64,000 bases of DNA, taken from assembly GCA_008360955.1 (NCBI GenBank), contig LUCM01000674.1, positions 248,001 through 312,000 on the forward strand, in the 5' to 3' direction. Below, in pieces: positions 11,541-22,984 of this stretch (its first letter is position 1; each line of letters begins with the position of its first letter). The DNA comes from Fasciolopsis buskii. Its lineage: Eukaryota; Platyhelminthes; Trematoda; Plagiorchiida; Fasciolidae. The notes under the pieces were generated by a model, which was not told the DNA's origin, searched no databases, and was given only the letters and a program-made list of their open reading frames with translations. Both the position numbers and the translations under genes were made by a program.

Positions 11541-12085
11541 TTTAGGGGGTGAACGCAAGAGACGTGATGTAAAAGCATATCCACGCCTGCACATCGCTGC
11601 TGTCGAGATTTCTTAGTCGGTCTAAATGATGAATCTGACCGCATCCTAAACCCATGGGTCACACCCGCGTCGATAGCATTTATCAGACGGAATTCGCCAC
11701 GGGCGTCCGATCCTGGTTTCCCTTCATTCTCTGTGCGCGAATGGTGTCGATGGTGGGAACAGTGATTGTCATGCCAGAATCACTGGAGCCGCATCAATCT
11801 CTGAAGTTCTTCTGGGGGGGGGCTAAGAAAAAAGTCTATCCAAACGGCACTCGTGAGCACCGGTGGAAGTGTGGCTTAGTAAAGGGTACCCAAAGTGCGT
11901 TCGGTGCTGCATTCTTTGGTGCAACATGAGGGCGACATGTTCGCGGGCGCATAAATTACAGCGACAACAATGTATTACCCTGCTGAATACAATTATGCAT
12001 TTATAAGCGCAACGAAATACAATAATCTAGTGAAAGTTAACTAATCAACCAAGAAACCTTAATTTTTTCAGTTGATATTTTACGA
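11541..12085. other. No gene recognised
   Basis: A 91-codon frame at 11654-11929 contains a run of G and has no recognisable domain. A short block near 11615-11640 (gatgaatctgaccg) resembles one near 28632-28655. Confidence 0.4.
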
Positions 12086-12089
12086 TAGG

Positions 12090-14400
12090 CTTAACTGACG
12101 TTCAAACGTCCACTGAGTCTAGTCTACCTGGGTGTGATCATCTGCCTGTTAGCTGTTCATTTACATTGCCCCTCCTGAAAAGGTACGTCTTACCTAACCT
12201 AAGGTCGTATTTTAGAGCTGACTGGAATCGCCTACCTACCCTAGTTCGTAATTCAAACTGGGACGCATTTTTTCTATCAACAGAAGTACAACCGGCCGCT
12301 GACCAGTTCTACTCCAACCTGCACAAGTGCCTTGAAGCCATTACTCCTCCCAGCACGTTGAGGCATGCCGCCCAAAAGAATTATCGTGACGGCCGGAATA
12401 AACTCTAAGCTCGCTAACCTCCAGCGGGCCTTTTCCAAGACCAGAGATTTTTCACTGTTCCTCAAATACAGTCGCATTGACCGTAAAACCCTAGAAAATA
12501 GTAACTGGACCACAGAGCAAAAATCAGGAGCTGCAAGCTCTAAACCAAGCCAAACCCAAGACACAAGCACTGCAAAAACTGCTTAAACGCGAACTAACTC
12601 TGGGGTCTCAGCTACTCAAGTCCCGTACATCATTCAGAACAACAGATATGTAAACAACCCACAGCAGATTGCAGAATCTTTCGGTGAGTTCTTTGCATCT
12701 GCCCTGGTAAAAGGTAACAAGCCCTCTACCCCATGCCAATCTCGATCAACGAGCAGTAGTTCGACTCATAGCAGTGTATTCTTCGCGAAGGACGTAGGGG
12801 ATGGCCAGATGTTTGGTAAAGACCAAAATTGCCTACCACTATGGACCTGGATTCATTGTCTCGAGGCTGCGTTCGCCATTAGGCAGGAGCGATATCGCCA
12901 ATTTTGTTAGCAAAACATGTTTTCAACTTATGCCATTTCATCCGCACCTTCCAGTCACTAGTGGAAAACCTCTGTGATTGGTACCCTGCTTACAAAAAGG
13001 GCTCACACGCTCTGACCCTGCAAACTATCGCCCAATAAACCACTCCCCTATAGTTTCTAAGATCATGGAGCGCCTGAGTAGGAATAGTCATGGCCTACCT
13101 TCTAGGAACAATAACTTGAATTAACCATTGCCAGCATGGCTTCCTTCGTTAAAGTAAATCCGGCGCTACTTGCATAGATGAAGTTGCCTAACACTTATCA
13201 AACCGAGGCCATCATGTACTTGGGGAGAATCAGTTATAGTAATCTTTTAGACATGACGAAAAGCTTTTTCGACAGTGTTCCACCCTAAGGTTTGCTAAGT
13301 AAAATGGCATCCTACGGTATTGTTGATCCAATGCTGTCGTGGTTTTCATCTTATTTGTCATTTAGAAAGCAGGTAGTGCAAGTAAATGGCTTAATATCTG
13401 AACCTAGATTAGTGTCCAGCGGTGTGATCCAAGGCAGCGTCCTGGGCCCCCTGCTGTTCCTGTTGTACGTTAATGATGCCTTCGATGTTATTCGAAACGG
13501 CACTCCGTTTCTCTTCGCAGACGGTGTCAAAATTGTGTATACCTTTCGCCCTGAAGCTTTAGAATTCACCATACGTCACATTACAGGACTTGGCGTCACT
13601 CACATTCTACGCAAACGACTGGATGATGAAATTTTCCGCCGGAAAAAGCAGCGCCATGGGGAAAAATGCGCTATACCCCTAAGAGAATTCAAGCTTGGAA
13701 CCCAATCCATCCCCGTTAATTGCCAAGTTGGGGGCCTAGGCCTAAATTATTCTTGCAACCTAAACTTCTCGGAGCATGCTCTCGTAAATGTAGCGAAAGC
13801 ATACAAATTAGTGGGGCTGTTACACCGAACTCTGAAGTTGAACGAAAGCAAACTACACATTATAGGACCCGCGTCAGACCCATTCTAGAGTATTGCTCTC
13901 TAGTCTGCTCTAACATGAGGCAGTGTGACAGAGTTGTGATTGAAAACGTTCAGCGTGCATTTACCAATCAGTTAATTGGCTACTCTACCGGCCTTAATTA
14001 CAGGGAACGCTGTGAGTCGCTGATATTAGATCCCTTGTGGCTCGGACGCATAAGAGTAAACCTGGTACTCTTTAACAATATTATCACAGAGGACAGATGC
14101 GTCTCTGCACCTCGTGTTAGAAACCCACTGCCGTACTCCCTCCGAAATGCGGATTCTATTATAAATCTTCCTGTTCCAAAGACTTCCGTTAGAGCCAACT
14201 TCTATATTGTTGGATATTCGTCACTATGGACTAAACTCTCCGATCAGCTGCGCATTCTGTCACCATTATCTATTGCATTTAAAAACGAAGTACGTAAAGT
14301 AGTTACTGTACCCTTTCTCAATAATCTATACCGCTCATACTCACTTCAGTATGGAGTATATGAAACTGGATTGGGATTTTGAAAATACGTATTGATGTCA
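12090..14400 (+). mobile_element. CR1/Jockey-type non-LTR retrotransposon remnant III, 5'-truncated
   Basis: The element begins inside the last endonuclease block (GCDHLPVSCSF at about 12115-12150, the SDH motif) and runs through linker, reverse transcriptase and C-terminal domain to a stop at 14380-14382. Start inside the endonuclease and a complete 3' coding end is the classic 5'-truncated insertion. It is the best preserved CR1-like copy here. Confidence 0.85.
12166..14382 (+). pseudogene. Linker, reverse transcriptase and C-terminal domain of element III
   Basis: The linker (FRADWNRLPTLVRNSNWD, then YSNLHKCLEAITP) is in the first frame. RT blocks follow: DPANYRPINHSPIVSKIMER near 13010-13070, LLDMTKSFFDSVPP near 13246-13285 with the first catalytic Asp, then a 198-codon frame (13292-13888) with SSGVIQGSVLGPLLFLLYVND. 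The catalytic FADD box reads FADG, so the second Asp of the pair is lost. A frameshift near 13720-13740 moves the thumb and C-terminal region to a 220-codon frame ending at 14382 (RPILEYCSLVCSNMRQCDR, ENVQRAFTNQLIGYS, LRNADSIINLPVPKTS). It is inactive on several counts. Confidence 0.88.
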
Positions 14401-15193
14401 ACTATTTTCATTGCGGAGAGGAAAGTAAATCTCCCTACTAATGTCACTAGGAATCAACCTAGCCTCCTCCAATTCAAACACAGCTCCGACGCCAGCGCAT
14501 GCTGCTCAGTTACATGCAGTTCCACGTCGGATGCATCTCACCGTTGCTCTTCCTGCAAAAACGGTACCCATCGCTCATTAGTCTGACTTCCTATCCATAA
14601 ACCTTATCGTTCTAACTGCGTATAAGGTAGCTCACCCATAGCCTTCTCCCACCCACTCACCTTACTAATCCCAACACCGTCGCCAACACGGTGTGGCAAC
14701 CATAACCTGCAACTGTATTCTTAAAAAAACAAAAAACAAACATTCGCTATCAACCGCACCCTTACTTTTCATTAACTCTTCTCTTCATGCAAACGACTGG
14801 CCTGTAGAAATCACCTTGTTTCGGACGAACCCAAGTGATGCCCTCCAGACCAAAAAAAGCAAATGTCTCGGATTCTCTCTTTATCATGCCTCATCGATAT
14901 CTATCCATTTTGGCCAATTCAGACTTCAAACTATCGCCGCGAATATAGAGTCCTATGTGGTATCTTCTCTTCCCGTAGTGACCGCTTACATCAACCATAC
15001 CCACTGGCTCCTGACCATTTCTTGTTTCGAAAGGCACGGCTCCCTAGAGCGACATATAATCCTTGATTACCAAGTAGAATTTAGTCAATCCCTAGTGCAT
15101 CCATCCTTGTAGTTCGATCATTATTTAGATCAGCATCAGTCACTCCCTGTCCGTCCTATTAAATACCGGCTCATTCTCCTTACTCACAGTGCA
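14401..15193. other. No gene recognised
   Basis: The 3' flank of element III may include its 3' UTR. The 139-codon frame at 14693-15112 has no domain I recognise and is probably chance. Confidence 0.4.
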
Positions 15194-15745
15194 NNNNNNN
15201 NNNNNNNNNNNNNNNNNNNNNNNNNNNNNNNNNNNNNNNNNNNNNNNNNNNNNNNNNNNNNNNNNNNNNNNNNNNNNNNNNNNNNNNNNNNNNNNNNNNN
15301 NNNNNNNNNNNNNNNNNNNNNNNNNNNNNNNNNNNNNNNNNNNNNNNNNNNNNNNNNNNNNNNNNNNNNNNNNNNNNNNNNNNNNNNNNNNNNNNNNNNN
15401 NNNNNNNNNNNNNNNNNNNNNNNNNNNNNNNNNNNNNNNNNNNNNNNNNNNNNNNNNNNNNNNNNNNNNNNNNNNNNNNNNNNNNNNNNNNNNNNNNNNN
15501 NNNNNNNNNNNNNNNNNNNNNNNNNNNNNNNNNNNNNNNNNNNNNNNNNNNNNNNNNNNNNNNNNNNNNNNNNNNNNNNNNNNNNNNNNNNNNNNNNNNN
15601 NNNNNNNNNNNNNNNNNNNNNNNNNNNNNNNNNNNNNNNNNNNNNNNNNNNNNNNNNNNNNNNNNNNNNNNNNNNNNNNNNNNNNNNNNNNNNNNNNNNN
15701 NNNNNNNNNNNNNNNNNNNNNNNNNNNNNNNNNNNNNNNNNNNNN
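15194..15745. other. Assembly gap (552 N)
   Basis: A run of undetermined bases. All apparent open frames across it are artefacts. Confidence 0.99.
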
Positions 15746-15749
15746 AACG

Positions 15750-15905
15750 GTGTTTTTCAGGTTGGGTGGCCAGCACTCGGTCAGCCCCACCCATTAGCAC
15801 TGTTGTGGTAAACAGCACTGTAGCTCATAAGTTCATGTGCACCACTTTGTACTGGCTTCCTCTTGCTCCTTCCCAAAATTCTTCTAACAAATCCATACAA
15901 AAAGG
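15750..15905. repeat. Dispersed repeat R-B, copy 1
   Basis: Directly after the gap, the sequence matches 38757-38895 in collinear blocks: ttcaggt.gg, ccagcactcggtcag, gttcatgt or ctcatgt followed by actggc.tcc, and cttcc..aa.ttct-like ends. Class unknown; strand arbitrary. Confidence 0.6.
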
Positions 15906-16319
15906 ACTCACGAATGGTCAGCATTTTTATTGGCATCTGAGATAAACTGGCGTTCACAATGCATATTGACACCCGAAAACAGGTGAAGACCGTCGTTTTT
16001 CATCAACCTCAATTCTCATCTGCGGAATTTGGCAATAGACCGATGCTCCTGGTAACAGTTCTTCACACGGGTCCACCAGACATTGACTCATTTGATTCCG
16101 GATCTCCTTCTTCTTCTCCAACGCCACCTTTATCTCTAGACCAAGCCGAAATTTATGAAATCATAATTGCTCGAAACAAACCAGAAAGGATATGCTACGT
16201 TGGATTACTCGGGAGGAGCGATCAGAATATGCAAAGCAATACGCAGTGTATAAGTATGCAAGATAATATTCAAAACTGCACAAACTGTTTCGCAAGGTTG
16301 TACAGGGTTTCCTTTGACT
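15906..16319. other. Unassigned stretch with a 122-codon plus frame
   Basis: The frame 15959-16327 encodes a Ser/Pro-rich central part (about residues 40-60) and ends Cys-rich. I recognise no domain and no splice signals of note, so I do not call it a gene. Confidence 0.3.
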
Positions 16320-16960
16320 GTTCGTGAGCACTACAGTGCACGCCATTTCGTGTTTAAGCGCACTAAATGTGCGTTTCGCTGGCGCAGCACCTGATAGCAG
16401 CTCGGCCGCGGATGTCGAGGAAAGGCCGGAGGCGCAAACGTCAAGATGGTTACGTGATGGACAGAAAAGCTAAGCTGTGGAGGTGCAGATCAGTTGGGGT
16501 ATGATAACTGGATGCAGCTTAGTCAACACCAAGAGAAACGTCATGCACAGTGAAAAGGGGAGTTGCATTTAACAGCAATAAGGAGCCGGTAAAATTCTGA
16601 AGAAAGCGGAGGAATACTACACAAGTTTGCTGGACAATCCGTTGAGCAAGATTTTGTGAAACCTTCTGCAGCGAGAGAAGATGGATCTTATGGGGTTGTC
16701 GATTTCATCCCTTTGTTGCCGACGGCTAATTGGACTGGGAGGTGCGATGGAAAAACTTGTGTAAGAAACTGTTGCCGTTCGAAAGGCAACCCAAGCAGTA
16801 CTATGGGTTCATGAAATACCTCAAAAACTTCACTGGAGCAAGGGTAACGGATTTGGACCGGAGACTACCGTGGCTTACACACTGTCGTCGAGGGCAAGGA
16901 AAAAAGGCAGCAGGTGGGTGATCCATGTTTGGGACTGCATATGGATGTCAGGGCAGGACC
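16320..16960 (+). repeat. Dispersed repeat R-A, copy 2
   Basis: The longest copy of R-A. It starts with the catttcgtg.ttaag block shared with about 1400, contains the ggtaaaattctgaagaaagcgga block at about 16588 shared with about 21650, and the ggactgggaggtgcgatgga block at about 16733 shared with about 1773. Blocks are collinear among the three copies. The repeat may extend to about 17100. Confidence 0.55.
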
Positions 16961-17115
16961 ATGCTGGTGGAGCTTGGTTGAATAACCTTTCGAAGTTTCC
17001 CGGAGTCTAACTGGCGGACTTGTTTCCGGGGTGAAATCAATCAGAGGAAATGTTTAGTCTATGTCAGATTTGGCAACAAAGATTCGGAATGTGAGGCAGC
17101 CTTAGATCGCTTGGG

Positions 17116-17625
17116 CTACAAGTCTGATATGAGGGCAGTGTGCACGCTTTCTTCCATCTGAATTACGAAACCGCTGGGCAGAAGTAGAGGAGGCCACAAG
17201 ACGCGTTGTGCTCTAGGCCACATTCTAGGAATTAGAGTACTACTCAGACCCGCGCAGAACTGGAGTAGAGCAGATTCAGTCACCTCGACCAGTTCAACAG
17301 TAAAAAGTTGTCCATCAGCCAATCCCCGTGTGATAAGAAAGATCATGGTTGAGTGCAGCGTTAGTTGAGCATATGCCGTTTTGCTTGGGGGAATGGCCCC
17401 CTCCGATGGCAAACAATACGGCACCGACCACCGACTATCAGACTGCTTCAGCGTGCTAAAGGTCTCGTAAAAGAGCGCTGTAGCATGGCATAAAAAGCCG
17501 AGCTCCTTCCTTTTGAATGAACAGGCCATGAAGTGCAGAATTCTGTCAGACAATATACGGCTGCGGTGAAGGGGAATATCTGTGTGGACAGCACAAATTA
17601 CTTTGCCGGACAAAGGTATAGCCAA
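17116..17625 (-). other. Unassigned 169-codon open frame
   Basis: This is one of the longer uninterrupted frames of the window. The minus-strand translation contains MACSFKRKELGF near residue 33 and PRAQRVLWPPLLLPSGF near residue 134. I recognise no domain, signal peptide or transmembrane pattern. It lies just downstream of R-A copy 2 and may be non-coding repeat sequence that happens to be open. Function unknown. Confidence 0.3.
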
Positions 17626-17639
17626 TACGCGATACTACA

Positions 17640-20560
17640 AAAACTACTGATTTTCTTGTTTATTGTTCTACTCAAAAGTCAGTTCGCTGGGCCACTTTGA
17701 GAGTTATCACCTTCACAGGGTTGGCAAAGACGCGTGTCACTGTGGACAGCTTGTAGATGATTTGGGTGAGTGAGCTCAGCAAAAAAAAACAGCAGCCTTT
17801 TTATTAGCTAGCACTGTGGACGGATGCATGTCGTACGTGCAGGTGGAGTTTGATTACGACTGCTTCTTCTCTACAAGGGGGAACAGATCAAGGCAACGAA
17901 TGCGTATAAGCCGGCCACTGTGTAGATCCAAGACTCAAAATCAACAGATGGAACTCTTTTCAGGAGGCTTTCCTTACGATTAATAAAGAGATTATAAACA
18001 CTGAGCTGGTGCTCGCTTGCAACGTGCCAGAGGCGCACTGCACTCTTGGGGAGGGAGCTGATAACCGCCAGGCAGCATACTAGAACGACAAGTCAAAGTG
18101 GAGGATACCGTGACGGGTTTGTTAGAAGTCCTCTGGTTTATTCGATAACCACGTCTGCTGAACACAAACTATTCACATTTCACGATTTATACAACCCAAC
18201 CACATGCAGTATTAGTTACATGACATTTTGAGAGGGAGGAACCTTGATTTCGTCGTGGGCCTTGAAGTGACTAGCCGTTAGCTCTCGATGGATTTCAACC
18301 ATTGTTTCTGGTTGTAATTTTGCATTAGTTGCACTTTGCGTTTTACATTTTTGCACAGTTTTGTTATAGCGCAGTCCATTACTGTATAAACCGACCAGTC
18401 AGTCTTGTTTTGAATTGAGATTCGGGTCAGTTTCTATGTGCGTCGACTGATGGCTCGGTATCGTAAAACTGCAGATACTGCAGGGTCCGTCGGGCTAACA
18501 GGGTCCGGTCGATTACATCATCACGGGGTTGGAGAGGATAAGGAAACAATTAAACCGGCCTTATGAACGGGAATTTGCTGATCTGGGGGACGAGGACCCT
18601 GTGGCTTTGGAGTTTGTTTGAGGGAGGGCAAGAAGTCTTCTGGTCCGATTTCAGGCGCCGCTTTCTTGGAACCCGTGGCGCAAGTGCACGGCGAATACCA
18701 GGATGCATGTGCGTCAAGGGCTAACCCACTTGACAGGAGGATTTCTTCGTGAAAAAGGCTCTTGGAAAGGTACACCAAGGTACTGGTGCACCACTTAGTC
18801 GGATGCGAACGGAAGTGACGAGAGGTAATTTGTAAGTTTGAGGGCTATCAGCCACTCAAAAATCCATCACAGTGGTGTTAGTTGAAGTTAGAAAGTCCCG
18901 GGCTTGGAAACTAGTAATAGACAATTCATGTAAGTGAACGACTGCCACTATTTTTAATGGAGTTCGGAATTCGGAAATAGAAGATAACAAGGACAGTAAA
19001 TAAAGCGAGCAAACTGATTGCATCCAAAGACATTATATAAAAATCGCAACAGCTCAAAAGCCAACTGCAAATGTTCGACGGTGACCTGTACAGTAAACCG
19101 CAGAAAAAGAAAAAACTAGTTCACCAGAAACGGGAATGGTTCTGAAGATGTGGATGGGATGGGAAACCAAAGCAGAATGACGGTTGAGAAGTCAACAAGG
19201 GCACGCAACATTTGATTTTCGGCTAGAAAAATATGCAGTTTCAGTCTCTCAGAATTTGAGTTTTCTGTACAGAAACCATTGAGTACGTAGGAAAGATGGT
19301 CATGTAAAATGCGGGAGAACAGGGTAGTATTTGCTTTATCGTTTCAAGCTGAACCCTAAGAAATCACAAACATTTCCTGTAGTGTTTGTTTGTCTGGTGG
19401 TTTTAAAGAGCGTTGCTCAGAGATCGAAGACCGCGAAGGCCAGATTGAGGGAAACTACTGATTGAGAGTCCGTGTCGCTTCTGACTGGTCAAATTCGCAA
19501 TATATGCTGACGTAAAATGTTTCTGAAGTTGAGTGCCAGAAGAAAATAAAATATATTACGTTTCTTGTGATGATGCAAATACTGCACAGGAAAATTAATG
19601 ATGAACAATATATTGTCAGCCAATCTACTAGGAGCGGCAGCCCCGCCATTTTGCGCGAATTATGCTTAGCAAGATATAACGGTAGAATACCGGGTGGAAA
19701 CATTTTACATGGATGATAACCTTGGTTAATTTGGTGAGGAGCATAATGACAGGGACCAAGTTGTGGGATAGAGGGAGCTGCCAATGAATTGCGGCTTCCA
19801 TGGAGGCCCAAGCCCCCTGGGTCCTAGAAATCATCTCGGCGAACAGAACTCTATTCTGCCCCCCCATTAACGCACACTTCGGTTCTGTGCCTCCAGAATG
19901 GCTGAATCCTGTGGAGTTTAATCTCACGCGACCGATACAATTTGAAAGCTTCAGAGGGCAGCTGAGGGAAACTTCAGCAGCGGGTCAGCACAGAAGAACG
20001 GTTGCATATAAAGAGGTTCAACCCTAAATCTTCGTAGGTCTGCCACGGATGGGTGATGGACTGGCTGGTTCTCACGAAGCCTTGAGGCAAAACACCCAGC
20101 CACGCTATCAGCCCTGCACAACAAGGTTGACCTGCTCGCGCAACATGCGCCGCAGGTGACGGAGTCACCAAATTGCGTTCATCAACTGGAAGATTCCTTG
20201 TGAGGATTTTCTTCACTTCTCAACATTCTGGAGGCTGGAAATAATCCAGATCCTCAAAATCTCGACGTAACTTTCTACTGTTTCGAATAAATTGCCACAG
20301 TCTATACAGACGCATAGTTGTCGGTAAAAGCGCTGTAGTGTTTAAAGTTCCAGGCCTCCTACCGCTTGAAACGTTTAAAATCTGTTTCCTAGGTGCATGC
20401 CACATGTCTTGCTCTCCATGCTCTTTATCAGGCTGCGGAAAAATTGCAGCGGTATACCTGTCATTTGATCCTTCGATTTCCTGCTGAGCTGGCAGCTAGA
20501 CAGTTTACTAGCAAACCACAGATAATTTCCGGAGTTACGACTTTCAAGACTATTAAAATG
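17640..20560. other. No gene recognised; possible decayed element fragments
   Basis: A minus frame at 18778-18521 is Pro-rich (LKQTPKPQGPRPPDQQIP) and recalls the Pro-rich region of element II, but the match is too weak to name. Other frames (19455-19927 minus, 19800-20027 plus) have no recognisable motif. Confidence 0.35.
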
Positions 20561-20561
20561 T

Positions 20562-21635
20562 TTGCCGACAGAACACATTCAAAGGGAGACAACTTGGAAT
20601 TCTAGGACCTCTTCGGCGACATCCGTATATGCCAAGTCAAAAGAATCCCCTAACCCATTTTCTCGGAGTTCATTGGACAGGTTGCCCTTACTACAGGCTA
20701 GCCCTCCAGTAGCATATAAAACAGCGGTCGGCATAGATAAGTCCAGCTTTCTCTCCTCCTCCCAGCCACCCAAAAACGCGCTGCACCTCATGCCTCCTGA
20801 AACTGCATCCATCTCTAAAAGTAAGGAAGACGGGGACCAGAGAGGTGACATCTCGCGTCGTCACGTGAAAGATCCTGGAAAACCCACCAACCTAGGTACT
20901 GACCCGATGAATGAGATTTCCAAACTAGTGCCGCGCCTGATAACATCAACTTCAAGAAGCAGCACCACTAACCCTCCAATGTGCACCTCTCCTAGCCCTC
21001 GCATTGGTTCGATCTCTCCACCTGCTGCTTTAATAGAAACCCCACCCGACCTACAAAAATGGTCTTCCCACGTGAATCGCATCTTATTCCTACCATAACT
21101 GTAGGTAATGTGCCTCTCAACCCCAGTTGCGTATCGCCCATCCGGCCTCTAATCGGAAGCTTGGCCTGATATGTTCATATTTCAATAAACGGAGTTGCAA
21201 GTCATTTGCCTGGAAGTAATTCGATGCTGACAAAACCCAACGGCACTTGAAAACAACCGGGTCACCTATTACACCCAGATGTCTTCCACCTCTGCAAATG
21301 GCCCCACTGGCTACTCAAAAAAAGAGCCAGATTCATCAATTCGCCAGTACGATGTCCGATGAACACGTCATCAGATCTCCCGTCCAGCCGATCCCAAACG
21401 AGCAACTACCTACGGCTCCATGTCAGTCAAATATAAACCACCCCAACTCCTTCTATAGTGCCATACTCATCTACTTGCTGCTGCGATGGACAGTACTCCC
21501 CACATTTTAGCCACCAGACACGAACTCACCAGTGCCACCCTCTTCTTACTGTTTTTGGCAGCCTCATAAATCCAAAGACCACAACTCCATCGCCCCGTAT
21601 GAGCCTTCAACCGCACCCTTTATTTCAATCCGCCC
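20562..21635 (+). pseudogene. Ser/Pro-rich ORF1-like fragment, probably CR1-type
   Basis: A 178-codon frame (20562-21098) and a following 87-codon frame (21247-21510) encode Ser/Pro/Thr-rich sequence with no defined domain. A block LITSTSRSSTTN near 20938-20973 resembles the SIASTSRSKIP-type block read at about 3155-3190 in element I. I infer a leader or ORF1 piece of the same family. No endonuclease or RT follows; R-A copy 3 begins next. Confidence 0.4.
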
Positions 21636-21639
21636 ATAA

Positions 21640-21910
21640 GAATGTCCCGGTAAAATGCTGAAGAAGGCGGAAGTGTACTTTCAAGACTAGTCCAAACTAT
21701 TTGAATTGTTTTATGCAAAGAGAATATGGTACACTTAAGACTGCTGATTGCATTCACATGCGGCTGGCCGCGAACTGCCCTCAGAGGTTCTTTGGAGAAG
21801 AAAAAGCTCTTACTTATATTGGACGTGAATAACTCTTATTTTTTCATTTTTGTTGTCGCAGTTTTTGACCCTAGACTGCAGTACGGGTGGAGAATTTGAG
21901 AAGGATGCTC
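21640..21910 (+). repeat. Dispersed repeat R-A, copy 3
   Basis: Its beginning (cggtaaaatgctgaagaaggcgga, about 21650) matches about 16588 in copy 2. Its end (tttttgttgtcgcagtttttga, about 21848-21870) matches about 1850-1870 in copy 1. The middle has diverged or been lost. Confidence 0.55.
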
Positions 21911-22049
21911 AAGCTATTTCACTGACAGCAGCAACTGTATGTTTGCCCAGCCTTCAATGTTCGTCTAAGTAGGAGTAAAAGAGACGATTAGCGACGTGGT
22001 ATGGGTTGATCGGACCCGCACTCGAACGCCGACTCTGGCTACTAGCGCC

Positions 22050-22290
22050 CTAACGGGATTGGAAAGATAATAGATTTGTGATCGCCGTTACAAGGGCGGA
22101 ACCAGTAATAGGGTGTATAGTCTGGTTGCTGGATCTGAAACATAAGAGAAGGTAGTCCGGCTTCAGTGCCAGCTTGTTGTTATGGGAATTATTGAGCCGC
22201 AGACAAATACAGGCATGATCCAACTTCAGGTTGGTAGTGTAACTAAAAATCCAGGGAGGCAGATTGTAAATGTAGTTTTCCATTCTGTGT
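22050..22290 (-). pseudogene. Endonuclease N-terminus fragment, CR1-type element VI
   Basis: The 77-codon minus frame contains LDHACICLRLNN and then LALKPDYLLLCFRSSNQTIHPITGSA. This lines up with NARSILSKL and YDFILITETWLTDS in element II, with the catalytic Glu position lost. It lies 3' of element IV on the same strand, so it is the 5' piece of a separate insertion. Only the motif spacing supports the call. Confidence 0.45.
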
Positions 22291-22980
22291 CTGATAGTGA
22301 TTGTAGGTCCCGGAATTTGAAAGCAGCGGCCGAGAAATAAAAAAGCAAACCAGAAAGTTGGGGTTTGTAATGCAGGACAGGGAGTTAAGGTGAACTGATA
22401 TTAGGCCCATTTCTGGAGGGTCTCTTAGTGATACACGGAACCGGTAATCTGGCTCATGATTAGGGAGCTCGTGGCAAGGTGACCGGGGTCATTCTTGGAC
22501 AGAAGAGGTAGCGTCGCGATTGAAATGCAGACGCAAATTAATTCAGGTGCAAACTAAGTAACTAATCCGAAGAATTAGTTTTTTGACAGATTCCACGGTC
22601 AGTATACTCTATGTTTCTGACTTAACAAAAGTAATGGGACCGTACATGGAAATTTTTCGGGCTGATAATTTGAGAACAGAAATTGAACTTTGGCAAAGGT
22701 TCATCTATTTTGTTGGTTTATTCCATTTTTTGAGGGGCCTAGGTGCGGATGATATAATGAACAAGCTTTTGGTGTCAACAGTCCTTGAAAGGAAACTGGT
22801 ATAGGGTGGCAAAATTTTAGGTTCCTAATTTGAAGTGAAGCCAAAAGTCCAAGTAGTTCCCAAAAGCATGAGCTAGGCAGATGCCGGCTCCGGTCGAGTT
22901 GATGATGATACGCTGATATACCTGGAAAGAACACTCCTTAATGGCGCTAGATGCTGACAGGAGCGGACAGGGTATGGTAA
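22291..22980. other. No gene recognised
   Basis: Could contain the 5' leader of element VI and the 3' end of element IV on the minus strand. No motif seen. Confidence 0.35.
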
Positions 22981-22984
22981 CCTA

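Noticed and set aside
12277..12570. 97-codon minus frame
   Set aside because: It is antisense to the linker of element III, which has clear family similarity on the plus strand.
15140..15818. Open frames of about 200 codons spanning 15140-15818
   Set aside because: They consist of the N gap and are not real.
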